NCBI RefSeq assembly: GCF_003946675.1
Contig: NZ_RHOT01000017.1
Location: forward strand, 1 to 48,173
Length of the DNA: 48,173 nt
Direction of reading: 5' to 3'
Origin: Lapidilactobacillus gannanensis
GTDB lineage: Bacteria > Bacillota > Bacilli > Lactobacillales > Lactobacillaceae
A model generated the notes under the pieces. It was not told the origin of the DNA, searched no databases, and saw nothing but the letters and a program-made list of their open reading frames with translations. Shown in pieces: positions 35,924 through 44,728 of the stretch. Numbering within the stretch: position 1 is the stretch's first letter; each line of letters opens with the position of its first letter. The position numbers and the translations under genes were made by a program.

Positions 35924-37021
35924 TCAACAGTACTGATTTAGTGCTGCTACAACTTGATCGACCTCAGCCAAAGTGTTTTCTGGACCAAAAGATAAGCGCA
36001 AGTAGCGCTCACTTTCGGCGGCGGTCAATCCTAAAGCAGTTAAAGTAGGATCAGGGCGGGGGTCCTTAATGCTACAGGCACTGACTGTTGATAAACAAAT
36101 CCCTTGCTGACCAAGACGTGTGGCTACTTCTTGGCCAGTTAAGTGGGGTAGTAGTAAACCGCAGATTCCAGGATAATCACTGTCGCGGCCAATGCGACGG
36201 CAGCTAGTTGCCAGCCCTTGATACAATCGCTTTCTCAGCAGTTGTAGTTGTTGCAATGTCTGGGGCATGTTGGCCAGACTATCCGTTAGCGCTGTTAACA
36301 TACTGATAATTCCGGGGGTGTCCAGTGTGCCGGGGAGGAATCCTTGCTGTTGGAAAACATTTTGAAATTCAGGTGTTGTCGGATAAGTTGGTGCTAAATA
36401 AAGAAAACCATTATTTTTAGGGCCATTAAATTTATGAGCACTAGCACTAAAACCAGCGACTTGGCTTAGGTTCAATGGTATTTTACCGATTCCCTGCACG
36501 GCGTCAACAAATAAAGGCAATTGTCGATTTGCCGCCACTGCTTGTAAGCTGGCAATTGGTTGCCGGACGCCCACAATTGGATTTACGGCCTGAATGACAA
36601 TCAAACCAGTATTTTCGGTGATGGCAGCTGTCAGTATTGCTGGGGTCACTTGGCCCTGTTGATCAACGGGCAACTTTTTGATTTGGTAGTGTTCCTGTTG
36701 GGCTAATTTTGGCAAAATCTGATAAACCGAGGCGTGTTCTAAGGGACTTACTAGAATTTCTCGCTGCCGCATGCCTTGAGCCAATGCCGCAATGCCAAGC
36801 TGATTAGCTGCAGTACCACCGCTAGTGAAAATAATCCCCTCTGGATTTAGCTGAAATCTAGCTGCCAACTTGGTGCGTGCTTCTTGAATTAATTGACCAG
36901 CAGCATTGCCGGCCTGATGGAGACTTTCGCTATTAGCAAAAAAGTTTCTGGCTACTGCTTGATAAACTTGTAAAGCTGCCGAACTCATTTTAGTTGTGGC
37001 AGCATGATCGAAATAAATCAT
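35924..37021 (-). CDS. cysteine desulfurase (NifS/IscS type) of the nad operon
   Basis: 365 aa PLP enzyme. Opens with IYFDHAATTKMS; the PLP lysine is in FSASAHKFNGPKN, and the active Cys lies in the loop STVSACSIKDPRPD. It moves sulfur from cysteine to iron-sulfur clusters. As the last gene after nadA it most likely supplies the NadA [4Fe-4S] cluster (a NadS/NifS role known in other Firmicutes operons). ATG at 37021, 53 bases after nadA. Its 3' end runs directly into element E, with no separate terminator except the hairpins of that element. Confidence 0.9.
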   Translation of the reverse strand: MIYFDHAATTKMSSAALQVYQAVARNFFANSESLHQAGNAAGQLIQEARTKLAARFQLNPEGIIFTSGGTAANQLGIAALAQGMRQREILVSPLEHASVYQILPKLAQQEHYQIKKLPVDQQGQVTPAILTAAITENTGLIVIQAVNPIVGVRQPIASLQAVAANRQLPLFVDAVQGIGKIPLNLSQVAGFSASAHKFNGPKNNGFLYLAPTYPTTPEFQNVFQQQGFLPGTLDTPGIISMLTALTDSLANMPQTLQQLQLLRKRLYQGLATSCRRIGRDSDYPGICGLLLPHLTGQEVATRLGQQGICLSTVSACSIKDPRPDPTLTALGLTAAESERYLRLSFGPENTLAEVDQVVAALNQYC

Positions 37022-37074
37022 TGTACGCCTTCTTTCAAGACAACTTAACTACTATGATTCGAAATTAGGGTTAA

Positions 37075-38169
37075 TTAGCTTAAGGACAACATTCGGTCAA
37101 GGGCCTTTTTAGCACCACTGGCGATTTCGGGATTGACGGTAATCACGTTTCCTGGTTGGCCACTGGCTAATTGGTCCAGCGCCCATGCTAAATGTGGCAA
37201 ATCAATCCGATTCATAAGAATACAGGAACAGGAGAACGGGTTGAGAAACATCAGCTGTTTCTCGGGATACTGCTTAATCAGGCGACCAACCAGGTTGTTA
37301 TCAGTGCCAATCGCAATTCGGGCGCCACGAGGAGCTTGTTGAACATAATCGATAATTGCAGCAGTTGAACCAACTTCATCAGCCGCCGCGACGACTTCGT
37401 GAGCACATTCGGGATGGACGATGACTTTGATTTCGGGATATTGCGCGCGCAAAGCCGCTATTTGTGCAACCTTGAATTGTTGATGGACTGAGCAGTAGCC
37501 GTCCCAAAGAATGACACGCAACGCGGCCGGGTTGGTGGCTTGCAAGCGATTAGCGCGGGCTTGCCAGAGGCCAATATTTGCTGGCGTTAAACCTAAAGCT
37601 AGCGCGGTGTTACGTCCTAAATGCTGATCTGGTAAAAATAGCAGCCGTTTTGCACGCTGTAACGCCCAACTGACAATTTTTTTAGCATTGCTGGAAGTGA
37701 CGACCACACCCCCATGATCGCCAACAAACGATTTAATGGCAGCGGTCGAATTCACGTAAGTAATTGGTAAAATGTCATCATCAAATTGACTGGTTAGCAG
37801 TGACCACGCCTGAGTCAGCTGAAACGAGTTGGCCATATCTGCCATGGAACAGCCAGCCATGGGATCAGGCAAGATGACTTGTTGTTGGTCACTGGTGAGA
37901 ATATCCGCCGTTTCTGCCATAAAATGCACCCCGCAGAAAACAATGGTTTTAGCTTGTTGGTTGGCAGCAGCAATTTGCGCCAGTTTCAAAGAGTCACCAC
38001 GGGCATCAGCAAATTGCATCACTTCATCTTTCTGGTAATGATGGGCAACAATCAGTAAATCTGCACCAAATTGCTGTTTGATTTTTTGGATTCGGGCAAC
38101 TTGTGCCACCGCAGGTTCATCGTAATAACGATTAAAAGCCAGTTTGTCTTTTAAGTCAGTTAGAATCAT
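37075..38169 (-). CDS. nadA: quinolinate synthase NadA
   Basis: 364 aa. Condenses iminoaspartate with dihydroxyacetone phosphate to quinolinate. Cluster-binding cysteines are visible in VFCGVHFMAETA, in VHPECAHEV and in NPFSCSCILMNRI. Conserved LIVAHHYQKDEV and DPMAGCSMADM are present. ATGA overlap: its ATG at 38169 overlaps the nadC stop by four bases, so the genes are translationally coupled. Confidence 0.96.
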   Translation of the reverse strand: MILTDLKDKLAFNRYYDEPAVAQVARIQKIKQQFGADLLIVAHHYQKDEVMQFADARGDSLKLAQIAAANQQAKTIVFCGVHFMAETADILTSDQQQVILPDPMAGCSMADMANSFQLTQAWSLLTSQFDDDILPITYVNSTAAIKSFVGDHGGVVVTSSNAKKIVSWALQRAKRLLFLPDQHLGRNTALALGLTPANIGLWQARANRLQATNPAALRVILWDGYCSVHQQFKVAQIAALRAQYPEIKVIVHPECAHEVVAAADEVGSTAAIIDYVQQAPRGARIAIGTDNNLVGRLIKQYPEKQLMFLNPFSCSCILMNRIDLPHLAWALDQLASGQPGNVITVNPEIASGAKKALDRMLSLS

Positions 38170-39002
38170 TTCTTGGTCACTCCCAGTAGGTTAAAACTTA
38201 GATCCAGCGGGCGAACATCATTGGTCAGACTGCCCATAGAAATAAAATCCACACCGCAATGACGATAGCTTGCCAGGTTGGTGGCATCAATACCGCCAGA
38301 AGCCTCAGTTCTTGTGGTAGCGGGCACTAGTTGCTGCCAGGCCTTGATTGTGGCCGGGCTTTGATTATCAAACATAATAACTTGTGCGTGTTGCTTAATT
38401 GCTGCCAGTAACTGGTTTTTTGTTTCAACCTCTACTTCAATTTGTAACAAAGGACCAGCAGTGGCTTGGGCCAATTTAAGCGCTTTGCTTACACCGCCAG
38501 CAGCAGCCAAGTGGTTGTCCTTCAACATTAGGCCCTGATCTAGACCAAAGCGGTGATTGACCCCACCACCGCAACGAACGGCGTACTTGTCGAATAAGCG
38601 TAGTCCTGGCGCAGTTTTGCGCGTGTCAGTAATTTTGATGGTGGGGTCAGCCAGGAGAGCGACTGCCGCTTGAGTTGTTGTCGTAATGCCGGACAAGCGT
38701 TGCATCAAATTCAAAATAATGCGTTCGCCAGCAAGAATGGTGGCCGCGTCACCAGTGGCGCGACCGCAAATCGTGCCAGGCTTGACGGGGGCCCCATCAG
38801 GTAATAACGGTTGGTAGTCAGCATTACCAAGCAAGTCGTAACAAGTCTGAGGGATTTGCTGGCCACAGAAATAACCACTAGTTTTAGCAATGAATTGGCC
38901 TTGGACTTGCTGGCCGCCAAACAGGCTGGCACTGGCATCACCAAAGCCCATGTCTTCATTAATAAAAATAGTTAAAGCTTGGCGCAATAAAAAAGGATTC
39001 AT
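38166..39002 (-). CDS. nadC: nicotinate-nucleotide pyrophosphorylase (carboxylating) NadC
   Basis: 278 aa. Quinolinate phosphoribosyltransferase: turns quinolinate and PRPP into nicotinate mononucleotide. The motifs NLMQRLSGITT, DTRKTAPGLRLFDKYAVRCGGG, NHRFGLDQGLMLKDNH and IEVEVETKNQ are complete. AGGGAG precedes ATG at 39002, two bases after the nadB stop. Confidence 0.96.
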   Translation of the reverse strand: MNPFLLRQALTIFINEDMGFGDASASLFGGQQVQGQFIAKTSGYFCGQQIPQTCYDLLGNADYQPLLPDGAPVKPGTICGRATGDAATILAGERIILNLMQRLSGITTTTQAAVALLADPTIKITDTRKTAPGLRLFDKYAVRCGGGVNHRFGLDQGLMLKDNHLAAAGGVSKALKLAQATAGPLLQIEVEVETKNQLLAAIKQHAQVIMFDNQSPATIKAWQQLVPATTRTEASGGIDATNLASYRHCGVDFISMGSLTNDVRPLDLSFNLLGVTKK

Positions 39003-39004
39003 CT

Positions 39005-40486
39005 TTAGGACTCCCTTACTAAATAATTGGCACCGAGATTGGTTGGTTCTGCTAAAGCAGACTTGGCAATTAATTGTGCACAGAGGCCGAGGTTGACGAC
39101 GGTCAGTTGTGAATCAGTTAATTGCGCTGGACACAACTTACTCAGCTGATAGGGTGCTAACCAGTTTAGAAAATCATGAAGCGCTGCTGGCTGCCGAACA
39201 ATCCCTAACTGCTGCCAAGCTCGCTTCTGTAATTCCGTTAAACTTGGCACGGATACTTGTGTTATGGGACCTGATCTTTGCGGCTGTAACGCCAAAGCCG
39301 TCAAGTTAAGTGGCTGTAATAAGTTAGGACCGTCTTTAATCGTTTGACTAGCTTTAGCCGCACTGACTAAACAATCCAATAATGAATTGCTGGCTAAGCG
39401 ATTAGCACCATGCACCCCGTTACAAGCAACTTCACCAATGGCAAAAAGCCCTGGTAGCGAAGTTTGACCATTTAAATCAGTTCGAATGCCACCCATCATG
39501 AAATGTGCACCAGGCTGGACAGGAATTCGTTGAGTTTGTCGAAAAGGGATTTGCCGGCGATCTAGATTAGCCGTAACGCCGATAAAACGCTGTTCAAAAT
39601 TACTGACAGGACTGATATCAAGGAATAGTTGATGCCCCTGGGCTTGCCAAGCAGTTAATTGGCGGGCTACTACATCACGCGGTGCTAAATCTTGCTGAGG
39701 AAAAGTCGCCATAATGCGGTGGTTATTTTCGTCAACTAAATGCGCGCCAGCACCACGGATTGCTTCAGTAATAAGGCCATCACAATGGTGGTTGATCATT
39801 AATAGTGTGGGATGAAATTGCACATAAGCCATGTCAGTTATCGCAACCTGAGCGCGTTGTGCTAAGGCGAAGCCATCACCAGTAACTGTTGCATCATTCG
39901 TCGTATAAGGATAAAGATTGCCCAGACCACCAGTTGCTAGAACCACTACATCAGCTGGCAGAATTTCAGTTTTCTGTGTATTTGAATGTCGTACTAGCAC
40001 ACCGCAACACTGATGTTCCTTGACGATTAGTTCGAGGACGGTTGTTTGAGTGAGCCAGTGAATTTGTTGCACTTGTTGTTGGACGAAACTAGTTAAAGCA
40101 GCACCAGTTTGATCGCCGTTAGCATGTAAAATACGATGATGGCGATGGGCACCTTCTAACCCAAAGTCCAACTGCCCATTAGCTTGGTGATCAAAGGTCA
40201 TGCCTTGCTTAATCAGTTGGCTGATCAAACTTGGACCAGTCGTTACTAGCTGCTCAACAGCGGCTAAAGAATTATGATACTGACCAGCAGCTAAGGTATC
40301 CTCAGCATGTTGTGCCGGTGAATCATTAGTGGCCAGAGCAGCTGCAATGCCTCCTTGGGCTAACATGGAATCACTATCATTGCGGGTACCTTTGGTAATG
40401 ATGATCACGTCGCAGCTAGTTTGTAATTGGGTAGCTAAATAACACCCAGCTAAACCAGCGCCGATAATTAATACGCGTCGTTTCAT
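39005..40486 (-). CDS. nadB: L-aspartate oxidase NadB
   Basis: 493 aa flavoprotein. FAD-binding GAGLAGCYLATQL at the N-terminus, SMLAQGGIAAALA, the catalytic-site region DMAYVQFHPT, GAGAHLVDENN, and GEVACNGVHGANRLASNSLLDCLV near the C-terminal part. It oxidises aspartate to iminoaspartate for NadA. First gene of the nadB-nadC-nadA-desulfurase operon; two operator-like sites lie upstream at 40550-40635. Confidence 0.95.
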   Translation of the reverse strand: MKRRVLIIGAGLAGCYLATQLQTSCDVIIITKGTRNDSDSMLAQGGIAAALATNDSPAQHAEDTLAAGQYHNSLAAVEQLVTTGPSLISQLIKQGMTFDHQANGQLDFGLEGAHRHHRILHANGDQTGAALTSFVQQQVQQIHWLTQTTVLELIVKEHQCCGVLVRHSNTQKTEILPADVVVLATGGLGNLYPYTTNDATVTGDGFALAQRAQVAITDMAYVQFHPTLLMINHHCDGLITEAIRGAGAHLVDENNHRIMATFPQQDLAPRDVVARQLTAWQAQGHQLFLDISPVSNFEQRFIGVTANLDRRQIPFRQTQRIPVQPGAHFMMGGIRTDLNGQTSLPGLFAIGEVACNGVHGANRLASNSLLDCLVSAAKASQTIKDGPNLLQPLNLTALALQPQRSGPITQVSVPSLTELQKRAWQQLGIVRQPAALHDFLNWLAPYQLSKLCPAQLTDSQLTVVNLGLCAQLIAKSALAEPTNLGANYLVRES

Positions 40487-40549
40487 TTAATAGTCACTTC
40501 TTTAGTGTTCTGAACAAAACGCTTGATTTTGTCAGCACAAATTTTTTTA

Positions 40550-40635
40550 TTAAAGTAAAAAGTACTTAAATTTATTTAAGCAGCTTCTAAAATAAATCTG
40601 AACAAAGTTGCTAAAAAAGTAAAAAATACTTTTAA
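40550..40635. promoter_or_regulatory. two operator-like inverted repeats before nadB
   Basis: TTAAAGTAAAAAGTACTTAA (40550-40569) and AAAAGTAAAAAATACTTTT (40615-40633) share the form AAGTA-N5-TACTT, with centres about 64 bases apart. They flank the likely promoter region of nadB and follow the gene for a NrtR-type regulator. The obvious candidate binder is that protein. Confidence 0.55.
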
Positions 40636-40726
40636 TAATCAAGACCTATCATATCGTACCTGGTAAGTAATTACAAGCTATCATCACGGTTTAGTTTTTT
40701 GAAAAAAATAGAATAATTATTGTCAG

Positions 40727-41482
40727 TTAATTCTGGGGCTTTAGACGATACAAACGAGCTGGCCGACCGACTCGCAATTGACTAGTGGTACCAGCTTCGA
40801 GGAAAAGATGTTGGTGTGTTTTCTTGAAATTAGAATTATCGATTGCTGTCAATGAAGTTTTCCGGAAAGCTGCATAAATGGTCCGCGCCTCGCGTAAAGT
40901 AAAACTGGGGCCCAAAATCATTAAAATATTCGGTTGGTAATCTAATTTATTTAAAATACGCTGACAAGCAACGGTAAGAATCCACTGATGATCGAACGCT
41001 AACTGCTGGTCACTGGGTGTTTGGGGCAAATCTTGATAATACTCATCAGCCGTTGTGGTCGTGGTTTGGAATAAACAGTCCTGATTACTCAGCTGGTAAG
41101 CAGCTTCAAGCGGTGTGAAAGCAAACCAGCGAACATCAAGTGCACCATAACCGGCTTGTAAGGGCGTCATTTCCGGTAGAAAAGTCATATAAGCTAACGA
41201 CAAGGCCCGTTCGCCAGTTGTCCGATGTTGATTCGTAAATGTTGCTAATTGTTCAGTATGGAATTCTGCTAAAGTTAGCCCAATTTTTTCCTTGATTAAA
41301 CGCAGGGCAGCATGGTCGGCGCTTTCATTGGCACGCATGAAGGTCTCTGGCAAAGCCCAGTTGTTTTTAAAAGGATCATGCGCACGCTTCACCAGCAACA
41401 CTTGAATTTGTTGGGTTGCTTGATTGAAACTCCAAATAATGTTTGTAATGGTAATTAACGGACGTTCAAGAATATTCGCCAT
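40727..41482 (-). CDS. NrtR-type regulator of NAD metabolism (NUDIX plus winged helix)
   Basis: 251 aa. An N-terminal NUDIX-like domain (about 1-140: VLLVKRAHDPFKNNWALPETFM, then ESADHAALRLIKEKIGL; the NUDIX catalytic REXXEE is replaced by LRLIKEK, so hydrolase activity is unlikely). A C-terminal winged helix follows (about 165-240: FTLREARTIYAAF, FKKTH). This is the NrtR architecture, in which ADP-ribose is the ligand. ATG at 41482 follows GGAG at eight bases; an in-frame GTG at 41491 overlaps the ribosome binding site. It lies directly upstream of the nad operon on the same strand. Confidence 0.88.
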   Translation of the reverse strand: MANILERPLITITNIIWSFNQATQQIQVLLVKRAHDPFKNNWALPETFMRANESADHAALRLIKEKIGLTLAEFHTEQLATFTNQHRTTGERALSLAYMTFLPEMTPLQAGYGALDVRWFAFTPLEAAYQLSNQDCLFQTTTTTADEYYQDLPQTPSDQQLAFDHQWILTVACQRILNKLDYQPNILMILGPSFTLREARTIYAAFRKTSLTAIDNSNFKKTHQHLFLEAGTTSQLRVGRPARLYRLKPQN

Positions 41483-41544
41483 TAGTTTCACTCCAATTAA
41501 ATCCTAAAGTCATTTTATTAAGCACCAATCCGCGAAGTTAGTAG

Positions 41545-42372
41545 CTATTTATCTTCGATTTGGGAAGGGGAAATGCCATAGTACTTCTTAAATAGCTTAC
41601 TGAAGTGATAAGCATCGTCGTATCCTACGGCGGAAGCAATTTCCTTTACCGTGGTATCTTCATTTTTAAGCAGCGCATGGGCATTTTTCAAGCGAATTTG
41701 AATTAGATAATTAATGGGACTCATGTCAGTTGCCTCTTTGAAAATTCGAGAGAGGTAGGCAGGACTGACGTAATTATCTTGCGCCAGTTCTTCCAAAGTA
41801 ATATCTTCAGCGTAGTGATTCTCCAGAAAATAAATCACGTTTTCCACGAGATGATTCTGCTTTTTCTCAGTTTTAGAAAGGAAGGGCTTGATGTAGTTAT
41901 CTTGCCGAATTGTCAGCCCTCGTAAAATGGATACGAGAATCTCAATGATAATGCCCTTACTGATCAATTGGTAGCCATCGTCTTGTTGATCGAGCTCCCT
42001 AACTAATTGCCAAGCTTTGTCGATGATTTTATATTGATATTCACCAATTTCCAATTGCGATTTTTTGGTTGGCAAAAAATTCCGCGGCAAGCCATGCAAC
42101 GAAATATTCTTAATACCGATATGCAGTTGGTGAGAATAAGTGCCCACTTTTTGGCACTCACCATGGCGCACTTGAGGATTAAAAAGTAAAATTTCACCAG
42201 CGTGAATTTCGGTCCAATGATTGTCAACAAAATAGTGGGATTGACCCTCAAGTAAAATACTAATTTCTAGAAAATCGTGACTATGAATTTCGTGGGCAGA
42301 TTGGACTTTGTTCCAAGTGTCGAACATGTATAAAACGTCAGGATTAAAAGTGCGGGCATCGGCATAACTCAT
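41545..42372 (-). CDS. AraC-family transcriptional regulator
   Basis: 275 aa. N-terminal cupin domain (about 25-110; SHDFLEISILLEGQSHYFVD, GEILLFNPQVRH), then two helix-turn-helix motifs at the C-terminus (ITLEELAQDNYVSPAYLSRIFK, VKEIASAVGYDDAYHFSKLFKK). The start at 42372 (MSYADAR) is chosen because the frame further upstream to 42489 merely translates repeat element F. An AAGGAG site lies about 15 bases upstream, which is rather far. It probably responds to a sugar; the target is not evident. Confidence 0.88.
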   Translation of the reverse strand: MSYADARTFNPDVLYMFDTWNKVQSAHEIHSHDFLEISILLEGQSHYFVDNHWTEIHAGEILLFNPQVRHGECQKVGTYSHQLHIGIKNISLHGLPRNFLPTKKSQLEIGEYQYKIIDKAWQLVRELDQQDDGYQLISKGIIIEILVSILRGLTIRQDNYIKPFLSKTEKKQNHLVENVIYFLENHYAEDITLEELAQDNYVSPAYLSRIFKEATDMSPINYLIQIRLKNAHALLKNEDTTVKEIASAVGYDDAYHFSKLFKKYYGISPSQIEDK

Positions 42373-42404
42373 AATTAAATATTTGAACTCCTTAAATGTT
42401 AGAA

Positions 42405-42745
42405 ATGGAAACTTGGTCAATGAAAAGGTTTTGGGCGGAATTGGTTCTGACTCCATTGCGGGCTGCTTGTCGTGGAACGGTGCGGCCATCGATTTGAGCT
42501 TTTTCTACGAAAAATCTCAAATTCGAGGCTTATTGTAAGTGCTAAAGCACCAACAATAATTTCGCGCCTGACGACAAGATCCCTCCATTACGTCTGGAGT
42601 TGAGGTAGTGCCCTTCATCGTTGCCAGTGGTTAAGGCTGTTATTGTAAAATTAATCAACTCTCCCAGACTGATATTAAATTTGAATAGTAAAACCAAGAT
42701 AGTCTACTTGATAATCAATCTCTAAATCGCCCAGCCACCACCAAC
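42405..42745 (-). repeat. structured repeat, element F (inverted, one module, internal deletion)
   Basis: One right-type module on the minus strand (about 42437-42604). Reading the plus strand, P3 is at 42530-42559: TTATTGT/ACAATAA, inner GTGC/GCAC, loop TAAA. P1 is TTGTCG/CGACAA, unlike all others. The conserved linker follows (GGAGTTGAG, GTTAAGGC), and then a lone boundary box AATCGCCCAGCCACC (about 42726-42740). The central hairpin and left module are missing. It lies between the divergent AraC and exporter genes. Confidence 0.85.
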
Positions 42746-42970
42746 CCCTAACTGGGGAAGTCTTGGTACTATTTTAGTTTTAGACCACAAAATCAAGTTT
42801 GATTTTCAGAAAAACCAATCAATTCTGTATTCCTTTTCATTACTGCTAAAGTCATGACTAAAGCGATTTCGGTAATGTTAAGATAATACATTCATTTTAC
42901 GAGTAATTGCCATTTAAATCTAGTTAAAAACCGCCATAATAGACACTTGAAGATTGGAGGCTTCTTACAA

Positions 42971-44728
42971 ATGAACAACTTTCAGTGGATTTGGCAGTAT
43001 GTCAAAGCTAATCGCAAAAAATTAGTGATTGCAACTATTTTCTTTCTAATCAGTACCGCTTTGATTCTGGTCAATCCATATTTGATGGGGCAAATTGTCG
43101 ATAAGGTCATTGACAATCATCAAGGACGCTTACTGGTGCCTTTGCTGTTGATCATGATTATTGTGACGTTGGTCCGGACGGTGACCCGCTATATTTACCA
43201 ATTATTATTCGAACAAACCGGCCAAAATACGTTATTTGATCTGCGCGAAGACATGTATCGTAAGCTACAAGAGTTGGACTTTGATTTCTTTAATCATACG
43301 CGTGTTGGGGATATTATGACGCGAATGACTGGGGATACCGATGCGATTCGCCACTTTGTTTCTTGGGTGAGTTACCAAGTGTTGGAGTGTGTCTTTTACT
43401 TTGTCGTTTCCATTGTGGTGATGAGCATGATCAATTGGAAATTGACGTTGGCATTGGTCGCAGTCACCCCGTTAATTTATATTTTGACGCAGAAAATGGC
43501 GTCAGCGCAACATCCAGTATTCTTTGAAATTCGGCAAAGTTTCGCGCGGCTGAACTCGATGGTTGAAGAGAATATTAGCGGTAACCGGGTGGTTAAAGCT
43601 TTTGTTCGCGAGGATTTCGAAATTCAAAAATTCAATCATTTCAATGAAGACTATAAGCAACGCAACATGGATGCAGCCAATGTTTCCAAACGTTTCCTAC
43701 CTTGGCAAGATGGTGTGGCCAACAGTTTATCCGTAATTGCCTTAGTTTTTGGGGGCTATTTGGTTATTAAAGGTGAGATGACCTTAGGTGATTTAGTCGT
43801 CTTCAACGGTTATCTCTGGATGTTGAATCAGCCAATGCGGATGAGTGGTTGGTTGATCAATGATGTTGAACGCTTCTTGGCTTCTTGTGTTAAGATTCGG
43901 CAAATGTTAGCATCCAAGCCTAAAATTGAAGTGCGTAACGCCCAAGATCAATTACGGGTTAAAGGCAAGGTTGTCTTTGATCATGTTAGTTTCCACTTTG
44001 AAGATGATCCTGAACATGCCGTGTTGACAGATATTAATTTTAGCGCTGAGCCAGGGCAAACTGTTGGTATTATTGGCGAAACTGGCTCTGGTAAAACGAC
44101 TTTGGTCAACCTGATTGGTCGTTTCTATGATCCAACTAGTGGCGAAGTGTTGATTGATGATAAAAATGCCCGCGATTACCCAATACGGCAATTGCGCGAC
44201 AATATTTCGATGGTCATGCAGGACGTGTTCCTGTTCTCAAACACAATTGCCGACAATATTTCTTTCGGCCGACCTAATCTGGATCAACAATATGTACAGT
44301 CAATGGCACGGATTGCTGATGCTGACAGTTTCATCGTGAAAATGCCTGATGGTTATGACACCGTCGTTGGTGAACGTGGTGTCGGTTTGTCCGGGGGTCA
44401 GAAGCAACGGATTTCTTTGGCCCGCGCTTTAGCAAAAGATCCGTCAATTTTGATTTTGGATGACACTACTTCGGCCGTTGATATGGAAACTGAAACAAAG
44501 ATTCAGCAAGAATTAGCTAAAATGACGACTAAGAAAACAACCTTTATTATTGCTAACCGGATTTCATCAGTTCGTGAAGCTGACTTGATCATGTTAATGG
44601 AAAAAGGCCATGTGGTTGAACATGGGACGCATGATCAATTAATGGCACAGCACGGCAAGTATTATGATGTTTTTCAGAAGCAGTTAGGTTTAGAAAAGGG
44701 GGAGCAAATTGGCCCGCAATCAGTCTAA
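42971..44728 (+). CDS. heterodimeric ABC exporter, subunit with degenerate ATP site
   Basis: 585 aa half-transporter: membrane domain with six segments (about 15-300) and ATP-binding domain (about 335-575). Walker A GETGSGKTT, signature LSGGQKQR, Walker B ILILDDTTSAVD with Asp in place of the catalytic Glu, and Asn in place of the switch His (IIANRISS). These changes mark the inactive-site subunit of heterodimers such as LmrCD or BmrCD, which export drugs or lipids. ATG at 42971 follows GGAGG; an upstream in-frame TTG at 42947 precedes that site. It overlaps the next gene by 20 bases. Confidence 0.93.
   Translation: MNNFQWIWQYVKANRKKLVIATIFFLISTALILVNPYLMGQIVDKVIDNHQGRLLVPLLLIMIIVTLVRTVTRYIYQLLFEQTGQNTLFDLREDMYRKLQELDFDFFNHTRVGDIMTRMTGDTDAIRHFVSWVSYQVLECVFYFVVSIVVMSMINWKLTLALVAVTPLIYILTQKMASAQHPVFFEIRQSFARLNSMVEENISGNRVVKAFVREDFEIQKFNHFNEDYKQRNMDAANVSKRFLPWQDGVANSLSVIALVFGGYLVIKGEMTLGDLVVFNGYLWMLNQPMRMSGWLINDVERFLASCVKIRQMLASKPKIEVRNAQDQLRVKGKVVFDHVSFHFEDDPEHAVLTDINFSAEPGQTVGIIGETGSGKTTLVNLIGRFYDPTSGEVLIDDKNARDYPIRQLRDNISMVMQDVFLFSNTIADNISFGRPNLDQQYVQSMARIADADSFIVKMPDGYDTVVGERGVGLSGGQKQRISLARALAKDPSILILDDTTSAVDMETETKIQQELAKMTTKKTTFIIANRISSVREADLIMLMEKGHVVEHGTHDQLMAQHGKYYDVFQKQLGLEKGEQIGPQSV

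Noticed and set aside
42373..42489. Longer AraC protein starting at 42489
   Set aside because: The extra 39 codons translate repeat element F and precede the cupin domain start expected for the family.
42850..42859. AGTCATGACT palindrome upstream of the exporter as an operator
   Set aside because: Only ten bases, with no second copy and no adjacent promoter; too short to support.
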